DNA of 64,000 bases from NCBI RefSeq assembly GCF_947494015.1, contig NZ_CANLTL010000017.1, positions 1-64,000 of the forward strand. The letters are read 5' to 3'. The translations under genes and the position numbers were made by a program. The notes beneath the pieces were generated by a model that was not told where the DNA came from, made no database searches, and worked only from the letters and a program-made list of their open reading frames with translations. The stretch comes from an uncultured Cellulomonas sp. Lineage in GTDB: Bacteria > Actinomycetota > Actinomycetes > Actinomycetales > Cellulomonadaceae. Below are positions 35,778-44,542 of this stretch, piece after piece. Position 1 is the first letter of the stretch, and each line of letters opens with the position of its first letter.

Positions 35778-36725
35778 TCAGGCCCGCAGGTGCTCGGCGA
35801 GGAAGTCCACCGCCGCCCGGAGCGCCGGCACGGGGTCCACGCGGTCGAAGCAGTGCTCGCCACCCGGCACGAGCTCGAGCCGCACCGGGGCGCCGGCGTC
35901 GGCCAGCGCGGCAGCGAGGCGCTCGCTGTGGCCCGGCGGGACGACGGTGTCCGCCGTGCCGTGCAGCAGCAGCATCGGCGGTGCGCCCGCGTGCACGCGG
36001 CCGACCGGCGACGCCGCCCGCGCGACGTCGGCCGCCTCCCCGACCGGCCGGCCCAGCAGCCGGTCCTCCGGGGTCGGCCCCACCCACGGTGGGGCGCCGG
36101 CGGTGTCGGCGGCGGCGTCCGGACCGTCCGGGCCGAAGGCCGACAGGTCGGTCACCGGGTACATCGGGACCGCCGCCGCGACCGCGCTGCTCGGCCCGAC
36201 GACGCTGCGCTCCGTCGGCGGGACCGGCGCATCACCGGTCAGCGCGACGAGCGCTGCCAGATGGCCGCCTGCCGACTCGCCGGACACCCCGATGCGGTCG
36301 GGGTCGATGCCGAGGTCGGCGGATCGGTGCCGGAGGAAGCGGATGGCCGCCTGGGCGTCGGCGAGCTGGGCGGGGTGGTGCGCCTCACCGGAAAGCCGGT
36401 AGTCGACCGTCGCGACCGCCATCCCCGACCCGACGACCAGCCGGAACCAGTGGTCGTCCTTCGGCCAGTTGCCCGGTGTGAACCGCCGGTCGCCGTCCCA
36501 CCATGCCCCGCCGTGGATCCAGACGACGCACGGCACGGGGCCGTCGGCATCCGCCGGGACGTGGACGTCCATCAGGAGCGGCCGGAACCCGAGCGGGCGG
36601 GCGTAGGTGACGGCGTCGTAGACGAGGCGGTCGTCGGTCCGGCGGGGGAGTGGGAGGTCGGGGAGGTCGGGGACGACGGCGGGCGCGTCTGCGCCGGCGA
36701 CGGGGGCCGGGGTGGTCGAGGCCAT
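35778..36725 (-). CDS. Alpha/beta hydrolase (HSL/BD-FAE-like esterase)
   Basis: 315 aa. A cytosolic carboxylesterase by family. The oxyanion motif HGGAWWDGD (about 80), nucleophile elbow GVSGESAGGHLA (Ser about 160), catalytic Asp in LLLHGTADTVVP and His in GGEHCFD give a full triad. The YRLSGEAHHPAQLADAQAAIRFL segment is typical of the BD-FAE/hormone-sensitive lipase type. ATG 36725 follows GAGGAG at a loose spacing. Substrate unknown. Confidence 0.9.
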   Translation of the reverse strand: MASTTPAPVAGADAPAVVPDLPDLPLPRRTDDRLVYDAVTYARPLGFRPLLMDVHVPADADGPVPCVVWIHGGAWWDGDRRFTPGNWPKDDHWFRLVVGSGMAVATVDYRLSGEAHHPAQLADAQAAIRFLRHRSADLGIDPDRIGVSGESAGGHLAALVALTGDAPVPPTERSVVGPSSAVAAAVPMYPVTDLSAFGPDGPDAAADTAGAPPWVGPTPEDRLLGRPVGEAADVARAASPVGRVHAGAPPMLLLHGTADTVVPPGHSERLAAALADAGAPVRLELVPGGEHCFDRVDPVPALRAAVDFLAEHLRA

Positions 36726-36956
36726 GCGGGTGGGCTCCTCGATGGGCTGAGGCGGCAGGGACGGGCCCGTGGGGCGGTGGGCGACGCCCAGCACTCTGCA
36801 CCCGATGGGCTTCTTGCGTCCGTGGATGTGTCGGCCGGTCCGGACGTGCGGCGGGGCCGTGCCAGCGCCGCCCGTGGGGGAGCCGGTACGCTCGACGGCG
36901 TCAGTCCCGCCTCGCGCGCCGGGGCAAGGCTGGCCGCAGGGGCTTGCGAGTCCCAT

Positions 36957-37029
36957 GCGCCTGTAGCTCAGGGGATAGAGCACCGCTCTCCTAAAGCGGG
37001 TGTCGGCAGTTCGAATCTGCCCAGGCGCA
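36957..37029 (+). tRNA. tRNA-Arg (anticodon CCU)
   Basis: 73 nt with a complete cloverleaf. The acceptor stem GCGCCTG pairs with CAGGCGC (37022-37028), with discriminator A37029. The D arm is TAGCTCAGGGGATAGAGC; the anticodon loop CTCCTAA gives CCU; the T arm is GGCAGTTCGAATCTGCC. CCA is not encoded. Its 3' end is a common integrase target, and the DNA beyond it differs in composition. Confidence 0.96.
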
Positions 37030-37359
37030 CAGGGTGTTTGTGCTGGTCAGGCACGGTAATGCGGTCTTGCGCGCATGGGTCGCACGCCGGTCATCGGCAG
37101 GTGTGGTCAGTGGATGGTCAGTAGCCCTTCTCGAATATTGGAATGGGTTGTTCGCTGTGATCGCTCGCGGGGTCCGCGGGTGATTCGCGCATGCAGGGCC
37201 GATCGCCGCGCGCCGGTGACGGAACGATGACGAGGCGATGACGCAAGAGCCGCGTCGATGACGCGGGCGATGACGGCGTGCCGGACGTGCAAAGAGTGCG
37301 CTCCGCTGCGCCCGACGTCGACTCCTCAACGCCCGGGGGTCGGCTGCCGATCGGACGGC
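37030..37359. other. Non-coding left flank of the putative island
   Basis: 330 bp downstream of tRNA-Arg without a supported gene. It includes an A/T-rich patch near 37130-37150, rare in this window, and the CGATGACG cluster at 37225-37275. No copy of the tRNA 3' end was found by eye up to 40.5 kb. Confidence 0.5.
37225..37275. repeat. Four CGATGACG repeats
   Basis: CGATGACG occurs at 37225, 37236, 37256 and 37268: spacings of 11, 20 and 12 bp, about one, two and one helical turns. Its position, just inside the tRNA-adjacent end and upstream of the NERD gene, fits integrase/excisionase arm sites or an operator. Confidence 0.6.
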
Positions 37360-38139
37360 GTGTTGACGGCGATCAGGGAGCGGGTCCGTGCCCGGCGAGC
37401 TTGGCGTCGTGCCGGCGGACGCGCGCGGCGGAAGTACGAAGCGCTGCGGAAGGCGTGGCTGAGGCGCCACCGCAAGCGGTGGGTGCTCGTTGCGCTGATT
37501 GCAGCTGCGATCTGGGGCTCCTTCTCGTGGGCGTTCAGTCTGCTGCCGGGCGACCAGACCGTGGCGGCCGCCACGTTCGCTGGCGTCCTGATCGGCATGG
37601 TGCTCGGACTTCGGCAGTCGCCCCCGGTCTCCATCGCGAGCTGGCAGGAAGGTGCTTATGGCGAGGAGGAAACCGCCAAGCAGTTGCGCGCCCTGGAGAG
37701 GGATGGCTGGGTCGTTCTCCACGACCTCGCCAACGGGTCGGCCAACTTCGACCATGTCGTGCTCGGTCCCTCGGGCGTCTACTGCCTCAACTCCAAGTGG
37801 TCCGGCTACCGGCTCGAGGAGACATCCGAGGGCAGGCTCATCGGACGGCATGAGTACGACCCTGATCTGTACCGCGACGTCGAGTCGGTCATCCGCAAAG
37901 CACGTGGGGAGGCGGCGGCGCTCAGCGGGCAGGTCGCGGCGAGGTGTGGGCAGAAGGTGTGGGTCCAGCCCGTCGTCGTGTGGTGGGGCGACGTGGCCAA
38001 CGGCGGCAAGCACATCGACGGGGTCGGCGTCGTCCAGGGAAGGCACCTCGCCGACCGATTGCGAGCACAGAGGGGACGGCCGGTGACGAACTTCGACGCC
38101 GTAGCTGCGGCTCTACGCCCGGGCCGGCACGCCGGGTGA
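37360..38139 (+). CDS. Membrane-anchored NERD-domain protein
   Basis: 259 aa. NERD is a nuclease-related domain of the PD-(D/E)XK fold; its role in bacteria is unproven. A basic N terminus (1-40, many Arg) is followed by two membrane helices (about 41-60 and 66-84). The NERD domain (about 95-235) has GAYGEEETAKQL with Glu near 102-104, NFDHVVLGPSGVYCLNSKW with D131 and K146. The start is uncertain: GTG 37360 or TTG 37363, no good RBS; an in-frame ATG at 37258 lies in the repeat cluster. Less GC-biased third positions than its neighbours suggest transfer. Confidence 0.75.
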   Translation: MLTAIRERVRARRAWRRAGGRARRKYEALRKAWLRRHRKRWVLVALIAAAIWGSFSWAFSLLPGDQTVAAATFAGVLIGMVLGLRQSPPVSIASWQEGAYGEEETAKQLRALERDGWVVLHDLANGSANFDHVVLGPSGVYCLNSKWSGYRLEETSEGRLIGRHEYDPDLYRDVESVIRKARGEAAALSGQVAARCGQKVWVQPVVVWWGDVANGGKHIDGVGVVQGRHLADRLRAQRGRPVTNFDAVAAALRPGRHAG

Positions 38140-38231
38140 TTTCGGGCGGAACCGCGTGACCTGCTGCGGGCGCCCGCCGACACCTGAGTAGGGTCGAGCC
38201 GAGCACAACGACGTACTGGCAAGGGGAAACA

Positions 38232-39662
38232 ATGGCTGAAGAAGCCTGGCACGAGGCACGACTCATTCCGACGTCGGGCATCAACGGTGCCGAAGAGCAG
38301 GAGCGTCGCGCTACGTCCGCCCTCTTGGCGGTGATGAGTTCTGTCCGAGAATTCGGACGTGCGCTCACCAAGCCGTACGGGGCTCCCGCTGGAACGTTGG
38401 AGACGTACATCGAGGTGCCCTTCCCCCTCGGCGACAAGCGCCTCTACCCCGACGGGCTCATCCGGGTAGCGCGTGGTCAGAAGGTGTGGACGGCTCTCGT
38501 CGAGGTCAAGACGGGCACCAACCAGCTTGCCACGGAGCAGTTGGAGAACTACCTCGACATCGCGCGTGAGCAGGGCTTCGACGCTGTCCTCACGATCTCC
38601 AACGAGATCCCCGCCATCGCTGGGCAGCACCCGACCAAGGTGGACAAGCGTCGACTCCGCAAGGTCGAGCTGCATCACCTGTCGTGGACGCAGGTGCTCG
38701 CGGAAGCCGTCATGCAGAAGGAGTTCCGTGGGATCGCCGATCCGGACCAGGCGTGGATCCTCGGTGAGCTGATTCGTTACCTGGAGCACCCGCGTTCTGG
38801 CGCTCTTGAGTTCGACGACATGGGGGAGTCGTGGGTCACCGTTCGCGACGCCGTCAGGGCAGGGACGCTGCGTCCGGCCGACAAGGGTGTCGGCGAGGTC
38901 GCCGCCCGCTTCGATGCGCTGCTTCGTTTCGCCAGCCTGTCTCTTGGGCGGCGCCTCGGTGCTGAGGTGACCCCAGTCTTGACCCGCAAGGAGTTGGCAG
39001 ACCCCACCCTACGAACCGCCGACCTGGTTGGCACGCTCGCCTCGGTCGGGCAGCTTACGGGGGCTATACGCATCCCGGGCACCGTCGGCAATCTCGTCGT
39101 CACCGCCGACCTGCGTGCCGGCACGGTCACGTGCCAGGTGGACATCGACGCCCCTCGGGAGGGTCGGCCGACGACTCGGGTGAACTGGCTTGTCCGCCAA
39201 TTGAAGAACGCACCCGAGACGGTCCGGGTCGAGGCGTACGCAGCTCATGCGCGTGGCGCCGGCGCGGCCGAGCTGCTCCGCGATGTTCGTGCGGACCCAG
39301 CGATCCTGGTCACCGACCCGACCAAGGAGTTGCGATCGTTCAAGGTGGCGATCACGCGCCCCATGGGGTCCAAGCGGGGGCGCGGGCGCGGCACCTTCAT
39401 CGACTCGGTGCTCGAGGCTGTCGACGGCTTCTACGCCGAAGTGATGCAGTACCTGAAGGCGTGGTCCGCCGCTCCGCCACGGGTGCGCTCTGACTCCGAC
39501 GCAGCCGAGCCCGTGCCGCCCGCTCTGGTGTCTACGGCACTTTCGTCCCAGGACGGTGCTGAGTTGGCCCGCGAGGTCAGCGATGCCCGACCGGCGCCGA
39601 CTGATCCGGCCGACGGAGGGGCCGACGAGGACGCGCCTGTAGAAGAGCAAGCGATGGCGTGA
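38232..39662 (+). CDS. Unknown protein with PD-(D/E)XK nuclease-like motif
   Basis: 476 aa. Not a family I can name. The region 60-110 reads as a restriction-endonuclease-like core: YIEVPFPLGDKRLYPDGLI (D74) then WTALVEVKTGTNQ (E91, K93), the D-(X)n-EXK pattern, followed by QLENYLDIAREQGFDAVLTIS. The middle (about 270-330) is beta-rich, and the C terminus (about 425-476) is acidic and disordered. AGGGGA precedes ATG 38232. It follows the NERD gene by 92 bp in the same direction. Its codon use is also less GC-biased. A role in defence is inference. Confidence 0.7.
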   Translation: MAEEAWHEARLIPTSGINGAEEQERRATSALLAVMSSVREFGRALTKPYGAPAGTLETYIEVPFPLGDKRLYPDGLIRVARGQKVWTALVEVKTGTNQLATEQLENYLDIAREQGFDAVLTISNEIPAIAGQHPTKVDKRRLRKVELHHLSWTQVLAEAVMQKEFRGIADPDQAWILGELIRYLEHPRSGALEFDDMGESWVTVRDAVRAGTLRPADKGVGEVAARFDALLRFASLSLGRRLGAEVTPVLTRKELADPTLRTADLVGTLASVGQLTGAIRIPGTVGNLVVTADLRAGTVTCQVDIDAPREGRPTTRVNWLVRQLKNAPETVRVEAYAAHARGAGAAELLRDVRADPAILVTDPTKELRSFKVAITRPMGSKRGRGRGTFIDSVLEAVDGFYAEVMQYLKAWSAAPPRVRSDSDAAEPVPPALVSTALSSQDGAELAREVSDARPAPTDPADGGADEDAPVEEQAMA

Positions 39663-39782
39663 CTCCCGACGGCGGCTCGTGACCGTGACGCACGCCGGGG
39701 CGGCCGACCGCCCGCTTCGCGCGATGACAGGTCCTACGGACCGGTAGCACGAACGACGCCGGACGCCGGACTTGGCCTACGC

Positions 39783-40298
39783 CTACATGCCGAAGCCCGG
39801 CGGCTCGATCTGCCGTGGAGGCTCGATGGCTGGCGGTGCGCTCTGAAGCGGGATCGTCGGCAACCGGTCCATCGCCGCCCAGGTCGCCTCCGAGAACAGG
39901 TGCCCGTACACGTCCATCGTCATGGTTGCGGTCGAGTGGCCCAGGATGACCTGCACCGCCTTGACATCCGCGCCGGCCGCGATGAGGAGCGAGGCAGCGG
40001 TGTGCCGCAGGTCGTGGATGGTCGTGCCCTCGACGCCGGCGGTCTTCGTCGCCTCGGTCCACCGCGACCGTGCACGGAAGTTGGTGTTGGTCCAGACGCC
40101 GCCAGTGGGACTAGGGAACAGGAACCCGCCCGGTGGCGTCGTTGCGACCCGGTGCCGGACGTAGCCGTCGAGCGCCGCCGGCACCGGCACGGTCCGGGTT
40201 TGATGCGTCTTCGTGGGACCGAACACCGCCGCACTCGAACGCTTGGACTGCGTCGCCGCGCGGTGCACCCGGACGCCGAGGCCGTGCGGGGTCTGCAC
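39783..40298 (-). pseudogene. Truncated tyrosine-type integrase
   Basis: Only about 171 residues remain, the C-terminal catalytic part of a phage-type integrase. FGPTKTHQTRTVPVPAAL is the usual beta-sheet lead-in; HDLRHTAASLLIAAG carries the HxxR box, VQVILGHSTATMT the second His, and MDVYGHLF the nucleophile Tyr. The N-terminal arm-binding and core-binding domains and the first catalytic Arg are missing; the DNA upstream (40299-40471) does not encode them in any frame. It cannot be active and marks an old integration event near tRNA-Arg. Confidence 0.85.
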
Positions 40299-40471
40299 GA
40301 CACGTCGGGCGTCGTGCCGGCGGACGGGTGCGGCGGCAGTCGCTACCGCGGGGCGACCGCGTCGAGCCGAGAGACGAACTCGCCGGGTCCCCGTTGCTCG
40401 GGTGGAGCCAGCGACTCCCGCATCTGGCGGGGAACGGCCGCGGTGCCTGGATGCTTCCGTGACCGGAGCAT

Positions 40472-40501
40472 GACCGGGACGGCACGGCGGCCGTCCCGGT
40501 C
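40472..40501 (-). terminator. Hairpin terminator of the FG-GAP gene
   Basis: A 12-bp perfect stem (40472-40483 with 40490-40501) starts 7 bp after the stop of the minus-strand gene. Confidence 0.7.
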
Positions 40502-40507
40502 CCGTGC

Positions 40508-41743
40508 TCAGGCCAGGCTGACGTACGTGGCCGAGTACCCGAAGCCGACGACGTCGTCGCGACCGTCGCCGTTGACGTCGCCGAGCAGGCGCGGGAACCG
40601 TGCCGGGTCCCAGCCGGCCCTCCAGCCGAAGGACGTGGACGTGAGCTGGGGGCCGACGAAGAAGTTGTCGTCCCCGTAGGCCACGAGCACGCCGGCGTCG
40701 CTGAAGCCGACCACGTCCAGGATCCCGTCGCCGTGGATGTCCGCGAGGTCCCGCGGGTGCCGGTCGGTGCGCCAGCCCTGCGCCGTGCCGAAGTCGGCCA
40801 GCTCGAGCGAGACGGGGAGGTACTTCGGCTCGCCCGGGGCGTAGGGCCGGGAGTAGGCCGCGAGGACCCCGCTGTGACCGAAGCCGACGACGTCCGCAGG
40901 GCCGTGCCCGTTGACGTTGCCGACGTCGCGGGGGTGCTGGCCGACCCGCCAGCCTTGGGCGTACCCGAAGTCACGGATCTCCAGTGCGGGCTGGGTGAAC
41001 GTGTCGCCGAGCGCCGAGAAGTAGGAGACGTACGTGCCGGCGTCCCCGAAACCGACGATGTCCGTCGTCCCGTTGTCGTCCATGTCGGCGAGCATCCGCG
41101 GGTGCTTGTCGACCCGCCAGCCGCGGTCCCAGCCGTAGCTGTCGATCCGCTTGCCGGTGCCGTCGAAGGCGCGGTCCGCCCGGCCGTGGGAGATCGTCAC
41201 TCCGGAGTAGCCGAAGCCGACGATGTCCTCGGTGCCGTTGCCGGAGAGGTCGGCGAGCATCCGCGGATGTTGGTCGACCCGCCAGCCCTGGTCCCAGCCG
41301 AACTCGCGGAGCTTCAGCTCCGGCGCCGTGAAGCTGCCGTCGGGCTGCGCGTAGGAGACGATCACGCCGGCGTTGCCGAAGCCGACGAGATCGGCCCGGC
41401 CGTCGCCGTCGACGTCGGCAGCCGTCCGCACGTGCCGTGCGGTGGACCAGCCCTGCGCGGTGCCGAAGTTGCGGACCTTCAGCTCCGGAGTGGCGAAGGT
41501 GCCGTCGGCCTGGCCGTAGGCGACGAAGACGCCGGGGTCGCCGAAGGCGACGACGTCGGCGCGGCCGTCCCCGTTGACGTCGGCGAGCTCGCGCACGTGG
41601 CGATCCACCCGCCAGCCGTCGACGTAGGAGAGAAATCGCTGCGCAGACTCGGCGTGGGCCGGTCCGGCGAGGGCGATGCCGCTGGTGGCGAGCGCCGCCG
41701 TGCAGAGCCCGGTGAGCAGACGGGCCGTCGGTGAACGTCTCAT
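40508..41743 (-). CDS. Secreted seven-repeat FG-GAP/VCBS-like beta-propeller protein
   Basis: 411 aa. The signal peptide covers 1-31 (AHA cut site). The rest is seven tandem repeats of about 50-58 residues, each with GWR(V/T)xxHPR, a calcium-type loop such as DVNGDGRAD and VVGFGxxGVxVxY; the last is short. Seven repeats fit a closed seven-bladed propeller. Repeats 1, 2, 6 and 7 keep Asp-rich loops, while 3-5 have Asn/His substitutions. Secreted propellers of this type may bind sugars or act as lectins; no catalytic residues are seen. GGAGG precedes ATG 41743. Confidence 0.87.
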   Translation of the reverse strand: MRRSPTARLLTGLCTAALATSGIALAGPAHAESAQRFLSYVDGWRVDRHVRELADVNGDGRADVVAFGDPGVFVAYGQADGTFATPELKVRNFGTAQGWSTARHVRTAADVDGDGRADLVGFGNAGVIVSYAQPDGSFTAPELKLREFGWDQGWRVDQHPRMLADLSGNGTEDIVGFGYSGVTISHGRADRAFDGTGKRIDSYGWDRGWRVDKHPRMLADMDDNGTTDIVGFGDAGTYVSYFSALGDTFTQPALEIRDFGYAQGWRVGQHPRDVGNVNGHGPADVVGFGHSGVLAAYSRPYAPGEPKYLPVSLELADFGTAQGWRTDRHPRDLADIHGDGILDVVGFSDAGVLVAYGDDNFFVGPQLTSTSFGWRAGWDPARFPRLLGDVNGDGRDDVVGFGYSATYVSLA

Positions 41744-42129
41744 GGTGGGGCCTCCAGGTTCCGAGGAGTGGAGAACTCTGTCCGGACCGCCGGACTGCGA
41801 ATGGTCTGCCGGTCGACCCCACCGAACGGCGACTGGGCGTGGGCTCGGCAGGGTCCCGGGACCGTGGTCCACCGGCGACCGCCTCTCGCCGAGCGGACGG
41901 AACTGCTGGTGGGATCACGATAGATCCGGGCGTGCACCTGCGTGAAGCATCCATCGGGGTGGCCGGACTGTGCACTCGGGCTCCGGTGCCGGGTCCCGCT
42001 GGAGTCCAGCCACCCGACGCCACGGAACCCGGCTCACGCCGGAACCGCCATGGAAGCCGGGGCGATCCAGGCTGCGGCACGACGGCGTCGCGACGGAACA
42101 ACGACCTCCCGCCCCACGCTGCACCCGTC
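41744..42129. other. Intergenic region between divergent genes
   Basis: 386 bp between the FG-GAP and monooxygenase genes. Beyond the RBS of the FG-GAP gene I see no repeat, hairpin or family-like reading frame. Promoters for both directions should lie here, but none is clear. Confidence 0.5.
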
Positions 42130-43149
42130 GTGCCCCTCGCTGCCCCGCCCCGCCTCTCCCTCCTGGACCGGTCCCGCACCCGTGCCGGCGAGCCCGACAC
42201 CGCCGCTCTCCGCAACACCGTCGCGCGTGCGGCCCACGCCGAGCGGCTGGGGTACGACCGCTTCTGGGTGGCCGAGCACCACGGGGTGCCGGGGATCGCG
42301 AGCGCGGCGCCGGCGGTGCTGCTGGCGGCGGTCGCCGGGGCGACGTCGGCCTTCCGGCTCGGGTCGGCGGGGGTGATGCTGCCGCACCACCAGCCGCTCG
42401 TGGTGGCCGAGCAGTTCGCCATGCTGTCCGCGTTCGCGCCGGGCCGGGTCGATCTGGGTCTGGGGCGGTCGCCGGGGTTCACGGCGCCGGTGCGTCGGGC
42501 ACTGCGGCAGGTCGAGCAGGACTTCGCCGCGGACCTGGCCGAGCTGCGGGGCTTTCTCGACGGGACGGCGGAGATCACCGTGCGACCGCAGCCGGCCGGC
42601 GCCGTGCCGATGTACGTGCTGGCGACGGGCAGCGGTCTGCAGGTCGCCGCCGAGCTCGGGCTGCCGGTGATCGTCGGCGGCCCGCTGCTGGGGGTGGGCG
42701 GTGACCCGGCGCCGGGGGTGGAGGCGCTGGCCGGGTACCGGCGGGCGTTCCGGCCGTCCCCGCAGCAGCCGGAGCCGTGGGTGGCGGTCAGCCTGGATGT
42801 GCTCGTCGCGGACACCGCCGCCGAGGCGGCGGACCTGCTGCTGCCGGAGGCGTGGGCGATGGCGCAGAGCCGGACCACCGGGGTGTTCGGGCCGCTGGAG
42901 CCGGTGGCCGCCGTGCGGGCCGCCACCCCGACCTCGCGTCAGCAGCGGTACCTGGAGCAGACCGCCGCAGCGGCGATCACCGGCACGCCGGCCCAGGTGG
43001 AGCGCCGGCTCGCCGAGCTGCTGGACCGCACGGGGGCCGCCGAGCTGGTCGCGGCCGGCAGCACCTTCGACCGCGACGCCCTCGCTGCCTCGGACGCCGC
43101 CCTCGCCGCCGTGCTCGGCCATCGTCAGACCGCGACGCCTGCACCATGA
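42130..43149 (+). CDS. LLM-class flavin-dependent oxidoreductase
   Basis: 339 aa. Bacterial luciferase-like TIM-barrel monooxygenase that uses reduced FMN. RLSLLDRSRTRAGE at the start, AERLGYDRFWVAEHHGVPGIASAAP (see FWVAEHHG), LGSAGVMLPHHQPL and FAPGRVDLGLGRSPG are signatures of the MsnO8-type subfamily. GTG 42130 is the first start that precedes the fold; no RBS is evident. Its substrate is unknown. Confidence 0.9.
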   Translation: MPLAAPPRLSLLDRSRTRAGEPDTAALRNTVARAAHAERLGYDRFWVAEHHGVPGIASAAPAVLLAAVAGATSAFRLGSAGVMLPHHQPLVVAEQFAMLSAFAPGRVDLGLGRSPGFTAPVRRALRQVEQDFAADLAELRGFLDGTAEITVRPQPAGAVPMYVLATGSGLQVAAELGLPVIVGGPLLGVGGDPAPGVEALAGYRRAFRPSPQQPEPWVAVSLDVLVADTAAEAADLLLPEAWAMAQSRTTGVFGPLEPVAAVRAATPTSRQQRYLEQTAAAAITGTPAQVERRLAELLDRTGAAELVAAGSTFDRDALAASDAALAAVLGHRQTATPAP

Positions 43150-43249
43150 CGCCTCGTCATCAGGGACCGCCGGATGACGGTCACCCGGTCCCGGGACCTC
43201 CGCCGTGCCCCGCGCCCCACGGCCGCCCGCCCCCCGGTGGCGCGAGGCG

Positions 43250-44317
43250 TCACGGGCGCGTCGAGCAGGTGGCGACCGATCCGCGGGTGCGCAGCGGCAT
43301 GGGCAGCCGCTCCACACCGCTCGGCGCCTCGCCGGTGCCGGCCCGCGCCCGCACCACCTCCAGCAGGATCTCGACCGCGCGCCGCCCGAGCTGCTCGTGC
43401 GGCAGACCGAAGGTGGTCAGGCCCGGCCGCAGCCAGTCCGCGAGGGGGTGGTCGTCGAAGGAGACGATCGAGACGTCCGACGGCACGGCCAGCCCGGCCT
43501 CCTGCAGCGCCTGGTAGGCGCCGAAGGCGAGCCGGTCGTTGAAGGTGATGATCGCGTCCTGGCCACCGCCGGCGTCGAGGATCCGCCGCGTCGCCGCGTA
43601 CCCGTTGGCGGGCAGCCACTCGTCGCACAGGTGGCCGCTGACGACCTGGACCCCCGCCGCCGCGAGCACCTCGAGGATCCCGGCCAGCCGGTCGCGCCCG
43701 GCGACGGTGCCGGGGGGCACGAGGTCCGCCGTCGGGCCGGCGCCGATGACGTGGATGCGCCGGTGGCCGGCGTCCAGCAGCAGCCGGGCCGCCCGGCGGC
43801 CGGCGTCCATCTCGTCCGGGACGACCGTGGGCAGCGGGGCGTCGAGGTCCTCCCCGAGGGCGTTGAGGAGCACGGCCGGGACGGCGCCCAGGCCCGCGGG
43901 CACCGACCGCGAGCGGGTGAACATCGACGCCAGGATGATGCCGTCGACCTGCCGGTCCAGCAGGGCGTCCAGCAGCTGACGTTCGAGGGCCGGGTCGCCC
44001 TCGGTCTCCCCGATGAACAGCATGAAGCCGCGGTCGTGGGCGGCCTCGAGCGCGCCCTTGATGAGGTCGCCGGCCAGCTGCGACGTCGCCACCGTGTCCG
44101 AGACGAAGCCCAGCGTGAGGCTCGACCCCTTGCGCAGCCCCCGCGAGACGATGTTGGGCCGGTACCCCAGGTGCGCGGCGACCTCCTGGACGCGCTGCTG
44201 GGCGGCCTCGGAGATCCGCAGCTCGGAGCCGCGCCCCGACAGCACCAGGGACGCCGTCGGCGACGACACCCCGGCGCGGCGCGCGACGTCGGCCAGGGTG
44301 ACTCTGCGCTGCTTCAT
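43250..44317 (-). CDS. LacI-family transcriptional regulator
   Basis: 355 aa. The N-terminal helix-turn-helix is VTLADVARRAGVSSPTASLVLSG and the hinge helix is at about 50-60, followed by a periplasmic-binding-like ligand domain with TVVPDEMDAGRRAARLL and IVSFDDHPLADWLRPGLTT. It is divergent from a sugar ABC operon whose start carries a LacI-type palindrome, so it probably represses that operon until its sugar binds. ATG 44317 follows AAGGGGG. Confidence 0.93.
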   Translation of the reverse strand: MKQRRVTLADVARRAGVSSPTASLVLSGRGSELRISEAAQQRVQEVAAHLGYRPNIVSRGLRKGSSLTLGFVSDTVATSQLAGDLIKGALEAAHDRGFMLFIGETEGDPALERQLLDALLDRQVDGIILASMFTRSRSVPAGLGAVPAVLLNALGEDLDAPLPTVVPDEMDAGRRAARLLLDAGHRRIHVIGAGPTADLVPPGTVAGRDRLAGILEVLAAAGVQVVSGHLCDEWLPANGYAATRRILDAGGGQDAIITFNDRLAFGAYQALQEAGLAVPSDVSIVSFDDHPLADWLRPGLTTFGLPHEQLGRRAVEILLEVVRARAGTGEAPSGVERLPMPLRTRGSVATCSTRP

Positions 44318-44435
44318 GGGCCCCCTTCTGCGGCCCCGTCCGGGGCACGGTGCGTGGCCTCGACCCGGCGGCGGGCGGCGATGCCGACCGGCGGGTCTCG
44401 GTTGTGTCACGACTGGGCGAACGGCGTCTCGTCGC

Positions 44436-44489
44436 TTGACAGGCGACCGGGGACCCGCTGAGACTAACGCATGCTAACTCGGTTTAGCA
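44436..44489 (+). promoter_or_regulatory. Promoter and LacI-type operator of the sugar ABC operon
   Basis: A consensus -35 TTGACA (44436-44441) is followed after 17-18 bp by a -10-like GAGACT (44460-44465). The palindrome TGCTAA (44472-44477) / TTAGCA (44484-44489), with a central CG, lies at the likely transcription start. This form is typical of LacI-family sites. Confidence 0.8.
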
Positions 44490-44542
44490 CGGTCGGGCGA
44501 TGTGGCCCGGCCATCCAGTTCGGTGACGAAAGGGAGACGCCG

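Noticed and set aside
39731-39744. Short palindrome GGTCC-TAC-GGACC as an attachment core
   Set aside because: It does not match the tRNA-Arg 3' end and is too short to be meaningful alone.
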